A stretch of DNA of 64,000 nt, from positions 2,232,001 to 2,296,000 of the forward strand of contig JAPFFF010000010.1 in the NCBI GenBank assembly GCA_039105265.1, in the 5' to 3' direction. The DNA is from Tritrichomonas musculus. Lineage: Eukaryota > Parabasalia > Tritrichomonadida > Tritrichomonadidae. Position 1 is the first letter of the stretch. Each line of letters opens with the position of its first letter. The notes beneath the pieces are model-generated. The model saw only the letters and a program-made list of their open reading frames with translations. It was not told the origin of the DNA and made no database searches. Position numbers and translations under genes: made by a program. Shown here piece after piece: positions 28,864 through 39,307 of this stretch.

Positions 28864-31464
28864 ATGCTTTGTTTCATCTTTATTGCATTAACAATTCAAA
28901 CTTTTCCTAAGTATGCATTTATTTATGCTGATACATCATCAACTGGTGCTCAAGGATTTTCCGAATTTATAGATTTGTATATGGAACAATTTAAGGCTGG
29001 ATGTGATCAGACAACTGGTGATGTAAAAGCAGCTTGTCTTGAATATGTTGAAGCATATTCAGGAACATTTCCTTCAACTGGATCAGATATAAATACTGTT
29101 TTAGGAAAAGTTCCAAATTATGTTGAATTTCTTTTTGTGATAGGCGATTCATTTAGTAGGACAATTGATTTCAATTATTTGCCAAGACAGATGAGTGTTT
29201 TCATGCTTTCAGGAGCAAAGTTTGCAAATGTTGTTCGATCATCCAAAAGCGATAAGAAGAATTCATTAGCTAGATTACTCCAAGAAATTAAGGATTCTGC
29301 CTTTGATGGAAGTCAAGCCAAATTCTTATCACTTGCTAAATCGATTGGTTCAATTAGCAAATCACCACAAGCAAGCCTACCTCAATTTCCAATTGTTGGT
29401 TCCATTAAGTCAAAAGTTTCTTACCTCACTATTATTGGAGGACAATTAAAAGTTTCTAATAGTAATTTGAACTGTCATACATTATTCCTTTCTGAAGGAT
29501 CAACTATTCCAACAAGTTCTTATCTTTGTTATAATGAATTCTTTATTGCTGATAAAGAATCACAAGCTTTAATTTCTGAATCTACTCTTATACGTCCAAC
29601 TCAATATGGAATTTACTTATGTGACCCAGAGACACCTAGCTCGTTCCGTATTTCATATAAAAGTGATCGCTGGGAAGTTCTCAAACAATCGGGTTCAACA
29701 TATCAACAATACTCACCAAATATGTATGTTAAATATACCGCCGCCAAAACCTTTTCTGTTCTTGTAAATTCATACAATATTGATATCAACCTTGAAGTAA
29801 GCACATTAAATGATCCTGCATCTAAACCTATCAATTTAACTATAATTGAACAAGTTAATACTGTACCATTACCTCTTCCTGAAACCTCAGCTGCACAATT
29901 ACTTGAACAATCAGTAACAATCACATCATCAGGCTACTGGAATTATTTATCTACAAAACCTGCACTTACAATAACCACTGATAGACCATTAAATGTTGCT
30001 TCCAAATTCCAACTTGATTATACTCAAGAAGGAGAATACGACTATTTTGCGCCTGACGTAATACCTTTCCCTCCCTACGCATTTATTTATGCTGATACAT
30101 CATCAACTGGTGCTCAAGGATTTTCCGAATTTATAGATTTGTATATGGAACAATTTAAGGCTGGATGTGATCAGACAACTGGTGATGTAAAAGCAGCTTG
30201 TCTTGGTTACGTTGAAGCATATTCAGGAACATTTCCTTCAACTGGATCAGATATAAATACTGTTTTAGGAAAAGTTCCAAATTATGTTGAATTTCTTTTT
30301 GTGATAGGCGATTCATTTAGTAGGACAATTGATTTCAATTATTTGCCAAGACAGATGAGTGTTTTCATGCTTTCAGGAGCAAAGTTTGCAAATGTTGTTC
30401 GATCATCCAAAAGTGATAAGAAGAATTCATTAGCTAGATTACTCCAAGAAATTAAGGATTCTGCCTTTGATGGAAGTCAAGCCAAATTCTTATCACTTGC
30501 TAAATCGATTGGTTCAATTAGCAAATCACCACAAGCAAGCCTACCTCAATTTCCAATTGTTGGTTCCATTAAGTCAAAAGTTTCTTACCTCACTATTATT
30601 GGAGGACAATTAAAAGTTTCTAATAGTAATTTGAACTGTCATACATTATTCCTTTCTGAAGGATCAACTATTCCAACAAGTTCTTATCTTTGTTATAATG
30701 AATTCTTTATTGCTGATAAAGAATCACAAGCTTTAATTTCTGAATCTACTCTTATACGTCCAACTCAATATGGAATTTACTTATGTGACCCAGAGACACC
30801 TAGCTCGTTCCGTATTTCATATAAAAGTGATCGCTGGGAAGTTCTCAAACAATCGGGTTCAACATATCAACAATACTCACCAAATATGTATGTTAAATAT
30901 ACCGCCGCCAAAACCTTTTCTGTTCTTGTAAATTCATACAATATTGATATCAACCTTGAAGTAAGCACATTAAATGATCCTGCATCTAAACCTATCAATT
31001 TAACTATAATTGAACAAGTTAATACTGTACCATTACCTCTTCCTGAAACCTCAGCTGCACAATTACTTGAACAATCAGTAACAATCACATCATCAGGCTA
31101 CTGGAATTATTTATCTACAAAGCCCACTGTTACTGTAACAACTGATAGGACAGTAAATTTCGCTTCTGATTTCCAGCCTTCTCATACTCAAGAAGAAGAA
31201 TACGATTATTTTGGATCATATACAGCAAGACCATCAACAAGAATTCCAACAAAACCACCAACTGCTACCCAATACTATCCAACAAGTTCCGGTGACAACT
31301 CTGGAGGATCATCGTTTGGTCCTGGAGCAATTGCTGGAACAACAATTGGTGGAGCTGCTGGTATTGGTGGAATTATTGCTGCAATATTATGCTGTAAGAA
31401 GGGAGATGGAGAAGAGAATAGTGGTCGTCCAAGCTCTCTCTTTGATAACATGAATAATGATTAA
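28864..31464 (+). CDS. Duplicated surface protein with C-terminal membrane anchor
   Basis: The 866-residue protein has a signal peptide (LCFIFIALTIQTF), two almost identical extracellular halves of 388-residue spacing (starting YAFIYADTSSTGAQGF at about residue 17 and again at 405), a Thr/Pro/Ser-rich stalk (RPSTRIPTKPPTATQ), a transmembrane helix of small residues (AIAGTTIGGAAGIGGIIAAI, about 820-840) and a short cytosolic tail starting CCKK and ending NMNND. Each half begins with a von Willebrand A-like or BspA-neighbour-like opening (FIYADTSS), but I recognise no named domain. Signal peptide, repeats and short tail fit trichomonad cell-surface proteins. It is probably expressed: both halves are intact and its composition is normal for genes here. 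Confidence 0.85.
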   Translation: MLCFIFIALTIQTFPKYAFIYADTSSTGAQGFSEFIDLYMEQFKAGCDQTTGDVKAACLEYVEAYSGTFPSTGSDINTVLGKVPNYVEFLFVIGDSFSRTIDFNYLPRQMSVFMLSGAKFANVVRSSKSDKKNSLARLLQEIKDSAFDGSQAKFLSLAKSIGSISKSPQASLPQFPIVGSIKSKVSYLTIIGGQLKVSNSNLNCHTLFLSEGSTIPTSSYLCYNEFFIADKESQALISESTLIRPTQYGIYLCDPETPSSFRISYKSDRWEVLKQSGSTYQQYSPNMYVKYTAAKTFSVLVNSYNIDINLEVSTLNDPASKPINLTIIEQVNTVPLPLPETSAAQLLEQSVTITSSGYWNYLSTKPALTITTDRPLNVASKFQLDYTQEGEYDYFAPDVIPFPPYAFIYADTSSTGAQGFSEFIDLYMEQFKAGCDQTTGDVKAACLGYVEAYSGTFPSTGSDINTVLGKVPNYVEFLFVIGDSFSRTIDFNYLPRQMSVFMLSGAKFANVVRSSKSDKKNSLARLLQEIKDSAFDGSQAKFLSLAKSIGSISKSPQASLPQFPIVGSIKSKVSYLTIIGGQLKVSNSNLNCHTLFLSEGSTIPTSSYLCYNEFFIADKESQALISESTLIRPTQYGIYLCDPETPSSFRISYKSDRWEVLKQSGSTYQQYSPNMYVKYTAAKTFSVLVNSYNIDINLEVSTLNDPASKPINLTIIEQVNTVPLPLPETSAAQLLEQSVTITSSGYWNYLSTKPTVTVTTDRTVNFASDFQPSHTQEEEYDYFGSYTARPSTRIPTKPPTATQYYPTSSGDNSGGSSFGPGAIAGTTIGGAAGIGGIIAAILCCKKGDGEENSGRPSSLFDNMNND
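28912..31174 (+). repeat. Tandem duplication, 1,164-base spacing, inside the surface protein gene
   Basis: 28912-29961 and 30076-31125 differ at only about five positions that I can see: near 29041-29046 versus 30205-30210 (EY against GY), one silent C/T in the SerAsp codons, and one at the start. From 29962 and 31126 the copies diverge but stay alignable to the EYDYF motifs. Such identity means a recent duplication or ongoing gene conversion. Confidence 0.95.
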
Positions 31465-32401
31465 GCCAAAAGTTTTATTATCATTCTTTAAAAGCAAATG
31501 ACAACCTGAGAATAAAAAATTAATTAATTTGATTAATTCATTGAATATTTTTTATTTTTCGCTTCATTGGGTGCATGAAAAGCCTGTAAGGGCCTGAAAA
31601 AACTGTCCGTTTAAAAATTGTAAACACATTATTACGTTATTTTCTTGATATTAATTTTTTTTTATGGCGGTTATGTGTAGGCCAAGACTTTTTCCTGTTA
31701 TTTTATATTTAGATATATTTTTAATAGCTATATATAATTTACTATTTAAAAATTCAAAATCATCAAAGATAAATTAGATAATCGCATTTTATTTTCAATA
31801 AAAAATTAGTTGGGTAATTTTGAATTTTTTGATTTTATAAATGGCCGAACATTATTTTTAATTTGGAGAATCAGATTGTTTGAAATAGACCTTGTAAGGG
31901 GTACCCGATTTACCCATTTTCAATCGGGTCAAAAATTTTAGGTATATTTTGACCAGGGGTCGCAAATTACCGCCAATCCAAAGCGGTTTTTGACCCGAAA
32001 TTTTTAAAATTCATTTATCTCAAAATGTGGAATAAGTATTTATATAAAAAAAGGTTTATTAAAAAATTTACAAGCTTTTTAATCCTTTTTAATAAAAATT
32101 TTTATTTCATTAGAATAATGCATCTGATATTTTTCTCAAAAATTGTTTTTTGAAATTATTTTCTCTATCATTCTATTTAATTACAATTAGACTTGTTATT
32201 CTCCGATTCTCGAGATCGATAATTGATTGACTTTTTGATATCGATAATTAATACAGTACCATTACCTCTTCCTGGGAAACGGGGCAAAGGGCCCGAAATA
32301 AACGTTATGCTATACAAAAAATAAACGTTGTTTTTTTACAAATGATAATAATCACTATTCACATTCAAATACATGTGCCGATTGTTTAGAATTTAAAAAT
32401 A
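31465..32401. other. Intergenic region with a scrap of the surface protein gene
   Basis: No intact gene. At 32248-32274 a 27-base string (core GTACCATTACCTCTTCCTG) repeats a piece of the surface protein gene (29859-29885 and its second copy) with one mismatch. Near 31923-31997 a short inverted repeat built on CGGGTCAAAAA is seen. The rest is A/T-rich. Confidence 0.6.
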
Positions 32402-32592
32402 GGGGTTTTTCGAAAAAAAAAGTTTTTTCGAAAAAAATACAATTTTTCAGAAAAAAGTTGATTTTTTGGAAACATTTTTGTGAATTTATTTGGCCGAACG
32501 ATCAAAAATCATTCAAAACGTTTTCCGAAAAAACTACTTTTTTCGGAAAAACTTTATTATTTAAGCAAAAAGTATTTTTTTCGAAAAACCCC
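32402..32592. mobile_element. Small inverted-repeat element (MITE-like)
   Basis: GGGGTTTTTCGAAAAAAA at the left end is matched by its exact reverse complement at the right, with TA at both borders. The interior is further palindromic TTTTTCGAAAAA and TTTCCGAAAA segments, so the whole 190 bases could fold back on itself. No coding capacity. TA borders suggest mobilisation by a Tc1/mariner enzyme. Confidence 0.55.
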
Positions 32593-32628
32593 TAATATTT
32601 AGAAATTTTCAATAATAATATCTTAAAA

Positions 32629-32856
32629 TTGATTACAGATTTTTTGGTAACATATCAAGTTTCTTTAAATGCAATATATTCATTCAAATTTTCTAAAATT
32701 TTACAATACTCCAATCCATTGATAAATATAATAAAAAAATCAGATTTACGAAAACAGCTTTATTTATTATTTGAAAATTTTAAATCTTACATCAAACAAG
32801 ACGCTTGTCTTTGTGAAGAAAATTCACTAGTAGTATATAGTAAGAGGCTCCAGTAG
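32629..32856 (+). pseudogene. hAT transposase fragment, N-terminal half
   Basis: An open stretch without an ATG encodes about 75 residues: FLVTYQVSLNAIYSFKF, then LQYSNPLINIIKKSDLRK and a helix ending NFKSYIKQ. This is the hAT pattern in which a helix with an F/L-x-x-x-L-x-x-x-N-P motif is followed by a Ser/Arg-Lys segment and a second helix, just before the catalytic core. The frame then stops at the edge of the G+C-rich block. The catalytic core is missing; a likely C-terminal part is 4.3 kb downstream at 37151. Confidence 0.6.
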
Positions 32857-32862
32857 GTTCAC

Positions 32863-33012
32863 GCCATTAACGGTGTCGCTACAGTCAATCTTAGTCTCTT
32901 GTCTGTCTCGCTATTAAAATAGCTCACCGTCTCGAGACCGTAGCCCGCTTGTTAACGTCGCTCCCTCCTGGAACCCCTTACTAGTTTGGTCCCTTTTGTT
33001 TCCTTTGGTCCA
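32863..33012. other. G+C-rich block of unknown nature
   Basis: Counting by eye, about 76 of 150 bases are G or C, against a visibly A+T-rich surround. It contains small palindromes (GCTATTAAAATAGC; a CTCGAG-centred CGGTCTCGAGACGG-type hairpin on the complement) and no long reading frame. It begins exactly where the hAT frame breaks off, so it may be the end of the inserted element, or a structured RNA. I see no tRNA or rRNA match. The next 400 bases to 33414 hold nothing I can support. Confidence 0.5.
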
Positions 33013-33414
33013 AAAAAGAACAACTACTATACAAGGCGGAATTTATTCCCCTTTGATACCTTTTTGGTTGTTTTACAAATGAAAAATAAAAACTCGATTC
33101 AACATGAAATCCATAAATGAATCTATAGTTGAATTCACATATCGTTTACCGCAAAACATTTACATTACACTGGCATTATATATGAATATCTTCATAAAAC
33201 TCCATTATAAATATATTTTTATAATAACTTAATATGTACCTCCTCCATAAAAACCATTACTAACCTCATCACGAAAAATCAAAAAAATCGACTATTTTTA
33301 GTAAATGAATACCCTCCTTCATAAATTAAAATAATGGTACCATTGATTCTCCAAAACTACTCAGTTTTGCCCCAAAAGGTAAGATTTTATCTTAAACTAA
33401 ATATGATGCACTAG

Positions 33415-33903
33415 ATGAGTTCTAGTAGTTTTATAAAATGTGAAATTAATAATGAAGTACCTCAACAAAATGTTTCAATTACGAGAACTATAAATGATGT
33501 TTCTAGTTTAACCAATTACACTCAGTTTAAATTTATTTTAGAAGCACTAATTGGTTCTGATAAAAGTACTACAAAATGTGATTCGATTGTAAAAACAGGC
33601 AAAAAGTACATATTAATCGTCCCAACAGAGAATTTGATTAATGAATTATCTAATAAATTAAATTCATATCTGGAATAACGGCTAAATGAATATGATACAA
33701 TTAAATATATCACTCCACGTGTAAATAAGGGTGCCTTCACTGAATTCAAAGAAGCTATGCAAAATTCGTAAATATAATCATCACTACTTATAGCATAGCA
33801 TCTAAGTGTTTAGGGACAATAATTGAACATAGTTACCATACAAATAAAGATATAAATGACTATATGCTAATTTTTGATGAAGCACACCTTTTATTACAAT
33901 GAA
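33415..33903 (+). pseudogene. Broken superfamily 2 (DEAH) helicase
   Basis: The first frame (33415-33678) reads ALIGSDKSTT, a Walker A motif with Asp where Gly is expected, then KKYILIVPTENLINEL, a typical motif Ia region. After a TAA the same frame continues to another stop near 33770. A one-base shift then gives IITTYSIASKCL and DYMLIFDEAHLLL, the motif Ib and DEAH box. Nothing of motifs III-VI is recognisable. It is clearly a dead helicase. It lies tail-to-tail with the long interrupted frame at 34001-37054. Viral and virus-like elements often carry such helicases, but the family cannot be fixed from this fragment. Confidence 0.65.
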
Positions 33904-34000
33904 TGTTAGCAAATGGCGTAATATTTATATATCAAATACCATTCTATCAGACCTTCTCAACGCGATAACATAATCTTTGTCTTCATTCATCTCACGATAT

Positions 34001-37000
34001 TTAAATCCTTGATTCTAATGATTCAATTCGAGCAGTTAATGATGTTATTATTGATTTCAATTCTTCGATTTCGAGTTCATTTGTTGTTTCTTTGTATACC
34101 AAATCATTAATACCTCGTTCTCCAATTTTATATTTTACATCATTCGTCGTTATTGTATAAACTACATTTGATTGTTCATTAATATTAAATGTCGTCCATA
34201 TTAAACATGCTTGATTTTCATCAATAATATCTACACCACCTTTACCTTCTACCTATTCATCACCAGTCAATTGTGGGTCATCATATGGACTAAATGTTAT
34301 TTTTAGATTATGTGAACATTGTTGATTGTTATTAGATGTGAAACACAATGTAAAACATAAATCACCACAATAAATGGGTTTATCAAATGTTATTATTAAA
34401 ATATTTTGTGATTGGTCTTCTGGTAATATGCAATTATTAATAGCTACATCAACAAAATCCGATAACTTGATCATTCCTTGTAAATCTTTTTTATATGCTA
34501 CATCACGAATTGAATTATTAATATTATCCAATTGATGACATACAACATTAAAACATGGTTTCATTGAATCACGGTAATAAATACAAGCATCATTCAATGT
34601 CGCATTTGACACAATCATTGCATGCAGATTGTTTGAAATCTCTTCATTATCATCAGCATATAATGAACTGAATTTTGGTTTAACATGAGCGGCATGAATC
34701 CTAGATTTCAATTTAACATATCCATCAGTGTTTGCTGTTCTTGTTCCTTCGAATGGAACAGGTGGTAAACTTTCACTAAAATCAACAGATGCCATTTCAA
34801 CTTCTGATGCTTCACCACCTGTTGTTGCTAATCTGGTGTATCCGTTATTAATAAAATTCATAAGTCTTCCCATACCAATTGATATATATTTACCTGTTAG
34901 CTCAAGAGTGCTTCCAATCGATAACGCAGTTGATGCAGCTGTTAATACTTAAGCAATATCAGTTTTGATGTTCAATGATTTTACTTTACTCTCGAGATGT
35001 GAAACTCTATTTTTGACATCAGACATTTCAGCATCAAAAATATCAACACGTTTTGTTATCTTGTCAACATCAAAAACTATGACATCTTGTGTATTCGCTA
35101 CTATATTTAAATCACTTCTCATCGTGGTTATATTGCCAGCTGTGATTATTTTTGATGATGTAATATTATAGTCAGTATAAAATGTTGTTGCTGCGTTTGA
35201 ATTTGGTGATATTGTGTAAAACTGTTGGTCAATGATATATTTGAAGGGATTTGTTGTCTGGTCCCAATTAATCTCTTCGATTGGTCTTAACATCTTTCGA
35301 TTCAAATGTAATGTTATGTCTTTTGTTGATATATTTGAAGCTTCAAATTTAGCTCCTAGTTTTTGAATAACATTTTTTATTGTCTTCAATTTGATGTAAT
35401 ATGCCTGAGGTCCGCTTGTGTATTCCTCCAGTAGTTCATTAGTTGTATACAAATCACAAACGAATTTATTTGTTATACCTCCAATATTGACGAAAATATG
35501 AAGCTCTTTCATATGATTGATATAACTATTGATGATTTGTTTTTTCAATGCATCACTTTTAGCTTCAACATTAATTGCAACATTTATTTGAACGTGATTA
35601 TAGTTAGCCTCCAAATGTTTATCAAACATGTTATTAAATCCACCAAGTGATAACATGCTTTTCAATGATGTCAACACATCACGTGCGACATCAAAATGTT
35701 CATTACTATCATACAATCCATCAAATGTAATTGTTGTTCATTTGTCTTCTAATATTTTTTTGAAAACTGTTTTATCATCAGCTGTATCGATATTGAACCA
35801 ATTTTTGATAATGTAATCATTGAATTCATTTTTTTCAAGCGCAATAACAAAATGTCCCGGTTGGTCCCAATGTTTGACCGCATCTATTGCATTTTCAGCT
35901 TTTGATTTCGCTTGTATATTATCACCAACTCATTTTACACCATCCCAAGTCAACAGCCAAGTGTTATTAAAACAATGTTCAGTGAATGTAAATTCCATGC
36001 CTGTTGGTAATGAATAGCTATCAGGAATATTAAACGTCATTGAATAATTATCATCAGATTCATTAAAATATGACGGTTTATAGAAATACCCAATATTTAA
36101 TTCATGCAACTTCAAAGCGTTTCTTGCATTAATGATATCACATTTAATTTCAGGAATTGTTGATTCAATAGCGTTTTGATTCAAAAGATACATGATTGAT
36201 ATTTCACCCTGCAGATAATATTTAATTAATTCAATTGATGATTGTTTATCAATAGCTATAAATGGTTCATCATTCCAATCTACAACTTCATGATTAACAA
36301 TGTAAGTCAGCGGTGTTTGTGAATGAATCGTAATAACTGGACAATATAATTTATTTTCATCAACATAGATATAAAAATCTTTCATAAATGCACCAGACTC
36401 ATCAATGATTTCATTTTTTCTCAACACAATTCGAAACACATTTAATTTATTTTTAATGGTCTTCAATTTATTTATTATCGTTGATGGTATGTGTTTGATG
36501 CTTAATTTCTTACATTCAATCGAATTATAAATATAATCATCAGTGTATACATCATCATTTTCAATATAATAATATTCATAACCTGGAACGTTTCTAAAAT
36601 TGCTTTCAACTGGTTTCAAATCATTAATATCAACACCATTAATTAATCCATTTACTTGCAAATCATAATGAAATGACATTTTACCATAAATCGGTTTTGA
36701 TTCATCAAATTTTCTTTTGGCAGGGTCATCAACGATAGGTATTGATAAATCTTTTATTTTTTGGCTAGGGTCTACAAAATCAAATGATTTATTAGTTTCA
36801 TCATTTGGTGGAGCCCATATTTTCGTTAACTCAGTTGTCAATGCTGATTTGCCTTCACTGTACACTGTTTCTATTTTATCCAATGGTGCCATAATTTGTT
36901 CAGCATTAGACCCCCAAACTCTATTACTAAAATTAGAAAAAGATTGCCATAAATTATTAACTTCTGGTAATATAGTGCTTGTGATATATCCATCAAGATT

Positions 37001-37054
37001 ATTCACTAAACCTTCAACTTTGACTACTTGGTCATGTAATCCTCCTTCATCCAT
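34001..37054 (-). pseudogene. About 1,017-codon frame with four in-frame stops, possibly a virus-like structural protein
   Basis: From an ATG at 37052-37054 one reading frame runs to a TAA at 34001-34003. It is broken only by single-codon stops at 35930-35932 (TGA), 35738-35740 (TGA), 34949-34951 (TAA) and 34253-34255 (TAG); no frameshift is needed anywhere. The product starts with helical heptads, has a long beta-rich middle and ends in a coiled coil (ELEIEELKSIITSLTARIESL). A second coiled segment (FDAEMSDVKNRVSHLESKV) precedes the third stop. Fibrous or trimeric attachment-type proteins of viruses and Maverick elements look like this, but I recognise no family. It could also be a long host or transposon protein. 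I report the breaks only. Confidence 0.6.
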
Positions 37055-37150
37055 ACAATGACAGCTATTAATACCATTCACAGCATCAATAATAACATTA
37101 ACAACATTACTAATTTCAAAAAAAAACGTTTTTTCAACAAGGAGTTAAAT

Positions 37151-37575
37151 GTGCAAGAAATAAAAGAACTACAAAAGAGACATTCAAATTTCTGGAGTAC
37201 AATTGCACCAGCAGCTCTTTTATTAAATCCTTCCTTGCAATATAACAATTTGTTAATTCCGAATGAAGTGTAACAGGCCAAATCATTCATCATTGACAAA
37301 ATGAAAAAATATGAAGTAAAACAAACCAAGTCTCAGAATTAATATCCCGAATATATGAAGAAATATTATGAAAATATAGAAACTATACAAAAGACACCAT
37401 TACAAAAAATTATAGATGAACGAAATTTGAATCTGAGCACCGAAACTCTGAAAAAAAATTGTGTTTGAGAAAATTGACACCAATGAAAAATCTTTGGTAT
37501 TAGTTGCTATTGTTATATTAGGCGCAGTTATCACTTCAGTAGCTTCAGAACGCTCATTTCTATGTAATTAAACTT
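37151..37575 (+). pseudogene. hAT transposase fragment, C-terminal part
   Basis: A first frame reads FWSTIAPAALLLNPSLQY and a later, shifted one VLVAIVILGAVITSVASERSF. The second matches the hAT dimerisation block, in which a hydrophobic helix is followed by SA-x-S-ER-x-FS. Several shifts and stops lie between. Its strand and order agree with the N-terminal fragment at 32629-32856, so both may come from one element that lost its core and received an insert. Confidence 0.6.
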
Positions 37576-37609
37576 TACACACTTAACCCACAGAAATAAT
37601 ACTTTATTT

Positions 37610-37965
37610 TTAGTCTTTACGTCTAGGTCTATTCTCGAATATTATTACACCTTTTCTCTTAGTAAAATATCTATCTTCACACGGTATCTCTTCATTGAGT
37701 TCACGAGTATTAAACTTCCATTTTTAGGATTACGATGTAATAAAGTATTAACTGTTTTATAATCCTTCGTTCAGTGATCTCATCAAATACCTCCCATCTA
37801 ATATAGGTTGAATCTTGAACTTCAGGAGTCGTAGTATCGTTCAAAACTTGCTTCATAAACTGGTGGTTCTATCAACGGATCGTCGTCAAGATAATCATTA
37901 ATAGACATAGTAACATACATCTCTTCTTCATGTACATGATTGTATAACATAGTTTTCATTGTCAT
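37610..37965 (-). pseudogene. Broken small reading frame of unknown family
   Basis: From ATG 37963-37965 the frame reads YVTMSINDYLDDDPLIEPP and then shifts. Pieces in other frames read STYIRWEVFDEITERRI, and finally RELNEEIPCEDRYF and VIIFENRPRRKD before TAA. The order and style are those of one acidic protein of about 120 residues with at least two frameshifts. It lies beside the island and the inverted repeats and may belong to the same element. Confidence 0.4.
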
Positions 37966-37990
37966 TGGTTTCTTTTTAAGAAAATTTTCC

Positions 37991-38200
37991 CTTAAACTTA
38001 CAATAAATTTACGTTGTTAATTCAATTATCTAATCGAATACACGTAAACGTAAATTTATTGTAAGTTTAAGCCATTTTCATGTTGGTGTAAAATAAAGAA
38101 GAGCTAATTGTGTCCAATAATGAAGAGCTAATCATCGCAAACGTGTATTGGATACAATTAGCTCTTCTTTATTTTACACCATCATGAAAATGGCTTAAAC
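37991..38200. repeat. Two overlapping long inverted repeats
   Basis: Arm one, 37991-38015, is the exact reverse complement of 38047-38071 (25 of 25; begins CTTAAACTTACAATAAATTT). A second pair, 38065-38119 and 38146-38200, matches over 55 bases with two mismatches around a 26-base loop. The pairs overlap at 38065-38071, so two alternative hairpins compete. The content suggests transposon ends joined head-to-head or a cruciform. Confidence 0.9.
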
Positions 38201-39307
38201 CCTTAAACTCGTATACTTTGATTCGTTTAAGAGTTCAATACACGTTTACGATGTTCAAAACGGACGAAGAAATTAGTTTACGTTGATTCTGAGTCCTTAA
38301 ACACTTAAAAGTATTGTTTTGACGGTGAGTTTGATGTAAAAGGTGTTGTTATTTTGATAATTATGTTCGTTTGGAGCTACAGATGCCGATAAGATTACAA
38401 AGCAAATTCATATTAATATAGTCATTTTTTCTCTTTTAATAGTTCATAGACATAAATAAACATATATCATTAGCTTTTGGACACAACTAGTATTAAAAAT
38501 ACATATTAATATAGTCTACTTTATCCTGTATTGGCAAGTAGCGTGATTGTATCCTATATATATAGGTTTTTGGTGGTAGAGATAAATTATCAGTATTTCA
38601 TTAGAGAATTTTTTAAACTTTTTACTTTATAACTTTTTATCGAATGTGCGTTAAGTGGTAATACACGTTTACTTATGTTCAAAACCAGCGTCGAAATTAG
38701 TTTATGTTTGTTCGTTTGATGGTTAAGTAAGCTTTACTAAGTGGGCCAAAACACGTATACGAATGTTCTGATAAGCCAAAAACCATGTAACAATTTGCGG
38801 ATTGTCGTTTAGACAAGTAGCACTTGTTACTATTACTACTCCCCACTCTCAATTTCCTTTTAATTTGCTAGCATGAATCCAAGCTTTTTTTTGAATAGAT
38901 TTTTCCAATAAAGTTCTTTCATTTGATCAATACCATTTCAATAGATCCATAGCACTATATTTAATTTGTGTGATTTTTCATACAATCTAATTATTTTATT
39001 AAATATTTAATAATAAATTATACAAAATTATTATTATACATTATAAATTTTGTTTAATTTTATTAGATAAATTTTTTGATTTGGAGATATTTATAAAATA
39101 GTGAAAATTAAAAAAAAAAAAAAAAAAAAAAAAAGATCATACTATGGCCAATTTATGCGAGATTGACCTTGCACTGAATCTACTGAAATACTATGGATAT
39201 ATCGAAAGCTCGTTATTTATTTTTTTACATAATTCATATTTAAAAATTTACATATTTTAACTTCATGATTATTTGGATAATAACAATTATTATTAACTTC
39301 ATGATTA
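38201..39307. other. Gene-free region with diverged direct repeats
   Basis: A motif of about 50 bases, beginning AATACACGTTTAC and continuing ATGTTCAAAAC with GAAATTAGTTTA, occurs near 38238-38290 and again near 38655-38710, with a shorter echo (ACACGTATACGAATGTTC) near 38755. An A run of more than 20 is at about 39110-39134. A 38-codon frame opens at 39144 but has no support. Confidence 0.5.

Noticed and set aside
34001-37054. Stop-codon reassignment
   Set aside because: TGA, TAA and TAG all interrupt the frame, while neighbouring genes use them as normal stops.
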